The notes under the pieces are model-generated. The model had not been told where the DNA came from. It did no database searches and was given only the letters and a program-made list of their open reading frames with translations. The translations under genes and the position numbers were made by a program. A stretch of 6,085 nt of DNA. Origin: a bacterium (GTDB taxonomy: Bacteria; Calditrichota; Calditrichia; RBG-13-44-9; J042). Shown in pieces: positions 1 to 4,435 of the stretch. Each line of letters begins with the position of its first letter. The stretch's first letter is position 1. Where the stretch lies: NCBI GenBank assembly GCA_015494485.1, contig WGBF01000591.1, forward strand, positions 1 to 6,085. Reading direction: 5' to 3'.

Positions 1-1
1 A

Positions 2-700
2 CACAATGCCATTCCCCGGGAATGCGACGCCATCATTTTCGTTGCCAGCAACCAGGTGAAAACAGTTCAGGAATTTGCCGGCCGATATGCTGAGATTTAC
101 AAAGAAGAGTACAAATTTGTGGAAAAGGACGTGCGCATTGAAGTGAGCACGGATGGGTTTTCCGCGCCGTCGGCCGCATTTACCACTGGCTTACGGGATA
201 AATTGCTGGATATGCTGTACGCCATGCCCCATGGGGTAATGGCCATGAGCCTGGCAGTACCCGGCCTGGTGGAAACATCCACCAATCTGGCGGTTTTAAA
301 AACCCAGGATGATAAGATTAGCGTGTTAACCAGCCAGCGCAGTTCCGTTACCTCCCGCTTGGACGAAATTTGCGAAATGGTGTATTCAGTGGGCACGCTG
401 GTGGATGCGGAAATTCGCCAGGGGAATGGGTATCCCGCCTGGCAGCCCAATCCGGACTCCCGGGTCCTGCAAACCGCCAAGGCAGTTCATAAAGAATTAT
501 TTGGGACTGAGCCGGAAGTAAAAGCCATTCATGCCGGTCTGGAAACCGGCATTATTGGGGCCAAATTTCCGGGAATGGACATGATATCCTTTGGACCTAC
601 CATTCTGGGAGCGCACTCCCCGGATGAACGCGTCCACATTCCGGCGGTAGAAAAATTCTGGAAATTTTTAACGGCCATGTTAGCGACACTGGCAAAATAG
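2..700 (+). CDS. pepD: Aminoacyl-histidine dipeptidase (PepD, M20C family), C-terminal part
   Basis: This is the last 232 codons of a cytosolic non-specific metallo-dipeptidase, which hydrolyses Xaa-His and many other dipeptides. The gene runs in from the left edge. The frame is open from base 2 and reads HNAIPRE just inside the edge, matching the conserved RNAIPRE stretch of PepD, so the GTG at 56 is internal and not a start. Visible family landmarks are PGLVETSTNLAV (about 263-298), a YPAWQP motif, IHAGLETG (527-550), and GPTILGAHSPDERVH near the end. The His codon at 614-616 in GAHSPDE corresponds to the C-terminal metal-ligand histidine of the family. The other metal ligands lie in the N-terminal half, outside the window. 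E. coli PepD is about 485 residues, so roughly half is present. The gene ends with TAG and a strong terminator follows. No frameshift is seen in the visible part. Confidence 0.95.
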   Translation, partial: HNAIPRECDAIIFVASNQVKTVQEFAGRYAEIYKEEYKFVEKDVRIEVSTDGFSAPSAAFTTGLRDKLLDMLYAMPHGVMAMSLAVPGLVETSTNLAVLKTQDDKISVLTSQRSSVTSRLDEICEMVYSVGTLVDAEIRQGNGYPAWQPNPDSRVLQTAKAVHKELFGTEPEVKAIHAGLETGIIGAKFPGMDMISFGPTILGAHSPDERVHIPAVEKFWKFLTAMLATLAK

Positions 701-732
701 CATATTACGTATTGTCCGAACTCTTTTTGCAC

Positions 733-763
733 CGGCGACCTCATTAGGGGTCGCCGTTTTTTT
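733..763 (+). terminator. Intrinsic terminator of pepD
   Basis: A stem CGGCGACC (733-740) pairs perfectly with GGTCGCCG (749-756) and is followed directly by seven T (757-763). The stem can be lengthened by a G-U pair and a C-G pair to leave an ATTA tetraloop (743-746). It lies 33 bases after the pepD stop and separates pepD from the small exported-protein gene, which therefore needs its own promoter. Confidence 0.93.
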
Positions 764-853
764 GTTCTGCCTTGTGAAGAATTTCATTTTTCAGGAATCA
801 CCGGGCATTTCCGGCGTATAAATAAATGGACAATCCGAGAAGGAGGGCCGGAA

Positions 854-1213
854 ATGACCTCATTAAAATGGTTCAACCTTTTGTTCGTCCTTTTATTAAG
901 CGCCGGAATAGCGGTGGCACAACAAACCGGTGCAGACACTGTAAAACAGCCAGCGGATACGGTTAAACAACCGGTTAAAAAGAAACCCAACTATTACACC
1001 AATGTGGATGTGATCATCATTTACCAGTGGGTTCCGGATGAGCCGGAGGTGTGCCAGAATGTGAATGCGGAAGTAGTAAAGGAAAAGGGCAAAATAACGG
1101 AAGTGGTTGTTTACCGGCGTCGGGGCAAAGAGCGCATAAAGGTGGAAAAAGGATTAATTCATTTTAAAATTCGGGACCGCAAGACGGGCAAAATTATTGT
1201 GAAGGGACCGTAA
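854..1213 (+). CDS. Small exported protein of unknown function (119 aa)
   Basis: I do not recognise a family. The start is well supported: AGGAGG at 841-846 lies 7 bases before the ATG. The N-terminus is a classic signal peptide: a Lys at residue 5, a hydrophobic core (about residues 7-19) and an AVA|QQ cleavage site after residue 22, so the product is probably periplasmic or otherwise exported. There is no Cys after the cleavage region, so it is not a lipoprotein. The mature protein begins with a low-complexity linker holding a tandem DTVKQP repeat (residues 28-33 and 35-40) and a KKKP cluster. A compact domain of about 70 residues follows, rich in alternating Val/Ile and charged residues (VDVIIIYQW, ITEVVVYRRR, LIHFKIRDRKTGKIIV), which suggests a small beta-rich fold, with a single Cys67. 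It sits after the pepD terminator and 70 bases before a tRNA gene, with no operon partner. A weak -10-like TATAAA is at 817-822 without a convincing -35. Confidence 0.8.
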   Translation: MTSLKWFNLLFVLLLSAGIAVAQQTGADTVKQPADTVKQPVKKKPNYYTNVDVIIIYQWVPDEPEVCQNVNAEVVKEKGKITEVVVYRRRGKERIKVEKGLIHFKIRDRKTGKIIVKGP

Positions 1214-1283
1214 CGGAACAAAAAACCAAAATGATAGTGGCATTGGAAATGGAATTCGGTTAAATTTTCCGGCGCTATCCAAC

Positions 1284-1371
1284 GGAGGGGTGCCGGAGCG
1301 GTTGAACGGGGCGGTCTCGAAAACCGTTGTGGCGCTTTGCGCCACCGTGGGTTCGAATCCCACCCCCTCCG
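1284..1371 (+). tRNA. tRNA-Ser (anticodon CGA)
   Basis: This is a class II tRNA reading the UCG codon. Acceptor strands GGAGGGG (1284-1290) and CCCCTCC (1364-1370) pair perfectly, with discriminator G at 1371 as usual for serine tRNAs. The anticodon stem GCGGT/ACCGT (1311-1315, 1323-1327) closes the loop CTCGAAA, with anticodon CGA at 1318-1320. The long variable arm is a perfect 7-bp stem, GTGGCGC (1329-1335) with GCGCCAC (1339-1345), around a TTT loop. The T arm is GTGGG-TTCGAAT-CCCAC (1347-1363). The 3' CCA is not encoded (the sequence continues CAAG), so it must be added after transcription. No obvious hairpin terminator follows, only T-runs at 1376-1380 and beyond. Confidence 0.98.
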
Positions 1372-1380
1372 CAAGTTTTT

Positions 1381-1399
1381 CATACCTTTTTATATTTTT
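1381..1399 (+). repeat. 19-bp imperfect direct repeat, left copy
   Basis: CATAC followed by C, then TTTTTATATTTTT. It matches the copy at 1798-1816 at 18 of 19 positions and starts 10 bases after the tRNA 3' end. The T/A-rich composition makes chance similarity possible, but the shared CATAC start adds weight. Confidence 0.5.
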
Positions 1400-1797
1400 T
1401 AACATGTCAATTTACAACACACTTCATTTAAAACGTTGAAAGTACCAGTCTTAAAAACCGGAGTCCGGGTAACTGGACCGTGGGTTCCCTGCCTGCCGAC
1501 TGCGTCAGTAGTCAGATAGATTTGCCTAAAAAATAGGTAAGTCAAGGATACCATTTCCTCTGCTGATTTTAAAAATTTTTCCCGAATAGAAGCTATAGGT
1601 CGCCAGTCCGTAGGTTACCAGGCTGACCTACTTAAAAACAGCTATGTAACGAGCAAATACAGAAAATCTTTATTTAACTTAAATATTGTTAATAATTGAA
1701 GGCAAGGATCAGTGGATTTTCCTGCGTTTTTTCATTTTTAATTTTTGCCTTATTTGTTTTGACGAATTTTGTCTTGGTACATACTTAGGGATATTTA

Positions 1798-1816
1798 CAT
1801 ACATTTTTATATTTTT
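1798..1816 (+). repeat. 19-bp imperfect direct repeat, right copy
   Basis: CATAC followed by A, then TTTTTATATTTTT. It is the partner of 1381-1399 and lies 15 bases beyond the stop codon of the ATPase gene. On the - strand it may simply be part of the A/T-rich 3' untranslated region of that gene. Confidence 0.5.
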
Positions 1817-1831
1817 ATTATAAAGCAGTGC

Positions 1832-3178
1832 CTATTTTCCGTCTGTTTCCAATAACCACCGCGCTGCGGGTAAAACCTGGATAAAAGGTGGTCGTTCCGT
1901 AATAGCTTCCGGATTAAGGGTAATCAAAATTGGCGTTGCATTTGGGAATGTCGACAAGGCGCTTTCCAGTGCCCGGATCTCCCGCTGCTGGGTTACTGGG
2001 TCGCTGATATTTGCACACACCTGGATTAATTCCAATTTGCCTTCTGGAGAACGCGCTAGAAAATCCACTTCATATCCATCTTTTGTGCGCACATAGGTTA
2101 CCGTCCGTCCTCGTCGTTCTAATTCAATGCGAACCGCGGTTTCTAAAGCATGGCCCAGGTTAGCTTTTCCGCTTCGGTCATATATGGGAATGAGTGCTGG
2201 GTCTATAGGGTAAATTTTACGAGGATTAACCATTCGCTGGCGTTCGGAAGCGCTTTCCATCCAGGTTATCCGTATCAGAAAACAATCCTCCAGGTATCCT
2301 AGTAATTCATGCAGGGTATCCTTGGATACCATTAAACCCTGTGATTTTAAAGCAGCGTAAAATTTTTCCACGCTAAACATAGCGCCAGGATTACCCAGCA
2401 GATGGCGAACAAGCCAGCGGAGACTGGTAACATTGCGTACCTGATGCCGTTCCACCACGTCCCGAAGAATCGCTACATCCACATAATCTGTTAATAACCG
2501 AAAGCGAGAGGCAATATCCAGGCCCTGGGCTTCCGGAAAGCCACCGCTGTTCAAATATTCCAGGAGAGCCCCCTCCAGTTGAGAGCGTTGTGCAGAGGTC
2601 ATCCCATCTAACCGTTCAGGTATGGGGTATGCATGATGGTGTAGAAATTCCTGGAAACTAAACGGGAATAGGGGAACCTCCCAGGCTCGTCCCCGCATTG
2701 CGGTAGCAATCTCCCGGGAAAGCAGCGCGGCAGAAGAACCGCTGATAACTATTTCCACTGTTTCGCTATCCATTAATCGCCGCACAAATTGTTCCCAGCC
2801 GGACACCAGTTGGATCTCGTCAAAACACCAGGTAACGGTTTCTTTGCCCCGAAATTGTGGAAAATACCGGTAGTACGCTTCCACCAAAGCGGTTAAGTGC
2901 CGCACCTTTATCCCTGCCAGACGTTCATCCTCCAGGTTGATATAAGGTAATTGTTCCTTTCTGCGGCTTCCGTGTTGAAATTTTTCCTTGCGAATTTGAT
3001 GTAAAAAATAGGTTTTCCCGCACCGGCGGATTCCAACAACGGCAGTGGCTTTGCCTGGAAAGAAAACCCGGCCGTATAGTTGCCGGGGTGTCATTTCCGG
3101 GAATGATGCCCGTATGGAGTTGAATACCTGTTCCATTAACTGATTAACAAGAAGATCGTCCGGAGGGATAGTATTCAT
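1832..3178 (-). CDS. AAA_14/DUF4143-type ATPase (448 aa)
   Basis: This is a predicted P-loop ATPase of the large archaeal/bacterial AAA_14 plus DUF4143 family. Its physiological role is not established; it is common in accessory regions and sometimes discussed in connection with defence or toxin-antitoxin functions. Landmarks are Walker A GIRRCGKT (residues 49-56), Walker B CFDEIQ (118-123), the sensor-like stretch ISGSSA (145-150), and SGGFPE (211-216) at the entry to the helical middle part. The C-terminal DUF4143 region contains LETAV (345-349) and EVDF (370-373), followed by LIQVC (384-388) and the QQREIRAL helix. The EVDF/LIQVC pair resembles a restriction-endonuclease-like core, but the usual catalytic Lys position is Cys, which is frequent in this family, so nuclease activity is doubtful. 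It is full length. The ATG is 5 bases after AAGGAGAA. The gene is a single transcription unit with its own promoter and dyad-containing leader, flanked on both sides by A+T-rich gaps. Confidence 0.93.
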   Translation of the reverse strand: MNTIPPDDLLVNQLMEQVFNSIRASFPEMTPRQLYGRVFFPGKATAVVGIRRCGKTYFLHQIRKEKFQHGSRRKEQLPYINLEDERLAGIKVRHLTALVEAYYRYFPQFRGKETVTWCFDEIQLVSGWEQFVRRLMDSETVEIVISGSSAALLSREIATAMRGRAWEVPLFPFSFQEFLHHHAYPIPERLDGMTSAQRSQLEGALLEYLNSGGFPEAQGLDIASRFRLLTDYVDVAILRDVVERHQVRNVTSLRWLVRHLLGNPGAMFSVEKFYAALKSQGLMVSKDTLHELLGYLEDCFLIRITWMESASERQRMVNPRKIYPIDPALIPIYDRSGKANLGHALETAVRIELERRGRTVTYVRTKDGYEVDFLARSPEGKLELIQVCANISDPVTQQREIRALESALSTFPNATPILITLNPEAITERPPFIQVLPAARWLLETDGK

Positions 3179-3183
3179 TGTTG

Positions 3184-3204
3184 TTCTCCTTTTTATAAGG
3201 AGAA
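3184..3204 (-). promoter_or_regulatory. Proximal 21-bp dyad enclosing the ATPase ribosome binding site
   Basis: This is a perfect inverted repeat: arms TTCTCCTT (3184-3191) and AAGGAGAA (3197-3204) around 5 bases. On the - strand transcript the second arm (AAGGAGAA, from 3191-3184) is the Shine-Dalgarno sequence, 5 bases before the ATG at 3178. The mRNA can therefore fold into an 8-bp hairpin with an AUAAA loop that buries the whole ribosome binding site. As DNA, the dyad would also suit a dimeric repressor. It matches the distal copy at 19 of 21 positions. Confidence 0.72.
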
Positions 3205-3216
3205 TTTAACCCATAT

Positions 3217-3237
3217 TTATCCTTTTTAAAAGGAGAA
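3217..3237 (-). promoter_or_regulatory. Distal 21-bp dyad, second copy of the leader element
   Basis: The core is a perfect dyad TCCTTTT/AAAAGGA (3220-3226, 3228-3234) around a single T. Over 21 bp it differs from the proximal copy at only two positions, and the two copies start exactly 33 bp apart, about three helical turns. It lies just inside the expected transcription start (about 3240). On the - strand its first arm reads TTCTCCTT, which is also fully complementary to the ATPase Shine-Dalgarno sequence. Confidence 0.65.
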
Positions 3238-3246
3238 AATTGGATT

Positions 3247-3274
3247 ATTATACAAAAATTGTTAATGATGTGAA
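3247..3274 (-). promoter_or_regulatory. Sigma-70-type promoter of the ATPase gene
   Basis: On the - strand, a -35 box TTCACA (3274-3269, five of six to TTGACA) and a perfect -10 box TATAAT (3252-3247) are separated by 16 bases. Initiation near 3240 would give a leader of about 62 bases containing both dyads. If the host uses a Bacteroidota-type sigma factor, the consensus would differ and this call would weaken. Confidence 0.6.
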
Positions 3275-3550
3275 AAAGCGTAGAATCTGTTTACTTATCA
3301 GCCAATACATTAAAAAACATCTTGTTACTTAGAATTTTCATAAATACCACAAAATTCTTTTATTCCACAGCTCCCCTTCTGTGCGGAGGCAGAAGCGGAA
3401 GAATTCTTCCCAATAGAAAGGCGGGAACGGAATACCCTCTTCCCTCTCGTTGTATCTATCAGCTCTAAATGCAGTGGTATGAATGACTTAATAATCTGAT
3501 TGAAAAAAATACCTACATTTTTGTATCTAAAAAATAATAATGCTCACCCA

Positions 3551-3598
3551 AAAATCAAGCGAGGGGTTCAGTTAAAAACATAGCGCTATTCTCCCCTC
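3551..3598 (-). terminator. Possible terminator of tatD
   Basis: On the - strand, GAGGGG (3598-3593, overlapping the tatD stop codon) can pair with CCCCTC (3566-3561). The intervening 26 bases include the palindrome ATAGCGCTAT (3589-3580). A run of five T follows at 3555-3551. The loop is long and the T-run is set back from the stem, so this is a weak call. Confidence 0.35.
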
Positions 3599-4361
3599 AC
3601 ACCCCAAACAATTCCCGGGCGTTTTTAGTGGTATGGGTAATCAAGGTGTCCAAGGAGATGTTTTTGATGGACGCCAGTTTTTCTGCTACGTACACAATGT
3701 TGGCCGGTTCATTGTGCTGGCCGCGTTTGGGTAGGGGCGTCAGGTAGGGGGAATCGGTTTCCAGCAGGAGGCGATCAAGTGGAATAGCCCGCACGGTGGG
3801 GAGGTATTTAAACCCCTTGTAGGTCACATTGCCGGCAATGGAAATGTGCATGCCCAGCTCCAGGAAAAAGCGAGCATCCAGCTCTTCCGCCTCAAAGCAA
3901 TGCATCTGACCTTTCAGGTGGGTAATTCCCAGCTCCTGCACAAACCACTCAATTTCCCGTACGGCGCTGCGACTGTGGATGACCACGGGTAAATCTGCTT
4001 CCCGGGCAATATTCAGCATGGCTTCAAAAATGCGGTATTGCGGTTCCGGTGGAACGTCCTGCCAGTAAAAATCCATTCCGATTTCCCCGATGGCCACCAC
4101 CCGGGGATGGTTCGCCAGTTCTCGGATGGCTTCAATATCCGCTGCCGTTGCACGGGCCGATTCGGAGGGGTGAATGCCCACTGCGGCGTAAATCATATCG
4201 TATTGCTCGGCAAGTGCTACTGCCCGGTGACTGGTGGCAACGTCAATTCCCAGGGTAATGCACCGGTGAACACCGGCTTTCCGGGCGCGATGGAGTACGC
4301 CGTCCAGGTCTGAAGCCAGTTCCGGCAAATACAAATGGGTGTGGGTGTCAATAATTTCCAC
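3597..4361 (-). CDS. tatD: TatD family metal-dependent hydrolase (254 aa)
   Basis: This is a TIM-barrel metallo-hydrolase of the TatD/YcfH family. Members act as 3'-5' exonucleases or DNases, for example in DNA repair; the exact paralogue cannot be assigned from this sequence. All metal-binding positions are present: DTHTH with His7 and His9, Glu93 in GEIGMDF, His129 in VIHSR, His154 in MHCF, and Asp203 in ETDSPYL. The family motifs GNVTYK (177-182) and RGQHNEP (213-219) are intact, and the length is typical, so it should be active. The start is GTG at 4361, supported by GGAGG (4372-4368) six bases upstream, and the protein begins MEIIDTHTH as expected. It lies 74 bases downstream of the antiporter gene on the same strand. 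A strong terminator sits in that gap, so tatD depends on read-through or on a promoter within the end of the antiporter gene. Confidence 0.95.
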   Translation of the reverse strand: MEIIDTHTHLYLPELASDLDGVLHRARKAGVHRCITLGIDVATSHRAVALAEQYDMIYAAVGIHPSESARATAADIEAIRELANHPRVVAIGEIGMDFYWQDVPPEPQYRIFEAMLNIAREADLPVVIHSRSAVREIEWFVQELGITHLKGQMHCFEAEELDARFFLELGMHISIAGNVTYKGFKYLPTVRAIPLDRLLLETDSPYLTPLPKRGQHNEPANIVYVAEKLASIKNISLDTLITHTTKNARELFGV

Positions 4362-4376
4362 AATACGCCTCCGAAT

Positions 4377-4408
4377 AAAAAAGGACGCCCAGAAACCTCC
4401 GAGCGTCC
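4377..4408 (-). terminator. Intrinsic terminator of the antiporter gene
   Basis: On the - strand, GGACGC (4408-4403) pairs with GCGTCC (4388-4383) around a 14-base loop, followed directly by six T (4382-4377). It lies 27 bases after the antiporter stop codon. The T-run ends only 4 bases before the GGAGG of tatD. Confidence 0.88.
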
Positions 4409-4435
4409 CGTAATTTAAAATCCAGCAACCGAAAA

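Larger units (their letters stand above)
1372..1831. other. A+T-rich gap with several potential hairpins, no gene seen
   Basis: This gap lies between the convergently oriented tRNA gene and ATPase gene. I find no credible coding frame. The outer parts are T/A-rich, including a near-identical 19-bp sequence at both ends. The middle (about 1440-1635) is less A+T-rich and holds several inverted repeats. CCAGT (1445-1449) pairs with ACTGG (1472-1476) around an inner CCGG/CCGG (1458-1461, 1465-1468). ACTG/CAGT is at 1499-1509. There is a 10-bp stem with two G-U pairs (1519-1528 with 1534-1543, AAAAA loop) and an 8-bp stem with one G-U pair (1610-1617 with 1624-1631). None is followed by a clear T-tract on either strand in terminator style. 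The segment could be a small RNA, a decayed mobile element, or ordinary spacer. Confidence 0.6.
3179..3596. other. A+T-rich gap between ATPase and tatD genes
   Basis: Apart from the promoter and dyads next to the ATPase start and a possible tatD terminator at the other end, I see no gene. Small symmetric elements are AGAATTTT/AAAATTCT (3331-3338, 3351-3358, 12-base spacer), a CTTCTG/CAGAAG hairpin (3376-3381, 3390-3395) and the 14-bp perfect palindrome GGAAGAATTCTTCC (3397-3410). A TACATTTTTGTAT stretch (3514-3526) resembles the repeat at 1800-1812 at 12 of 13 positions. None forms a recognisable insertion sequence or tRNA-derived attachment site. Confidence 0.55.

Noticed and set aside
56..58. 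GTG as the start of the pepD-like gene
   Set aside because: The same frame is open back to base 2 and its translation continues the PepD family sequence, so the gene is cut by the window edge and this GTG is internal.
1154..1405. Open frames on the - strand across the tRNA gene
   Set aside because: They run through the complement of tRNA-Ser and the end of the small exported-protein gene, and give the familiar spurious peptide 'GFEPT' that arises from tRNA complements.
3541..3600. Copy of the tRNA-Ser 3' end as an attachment site
   Set aside because: There are C-rich stretches such as CTCCCCTC, but nothing matches the T-arm and acceptor sequence over a meaningful length, so no att pair can be claimed.
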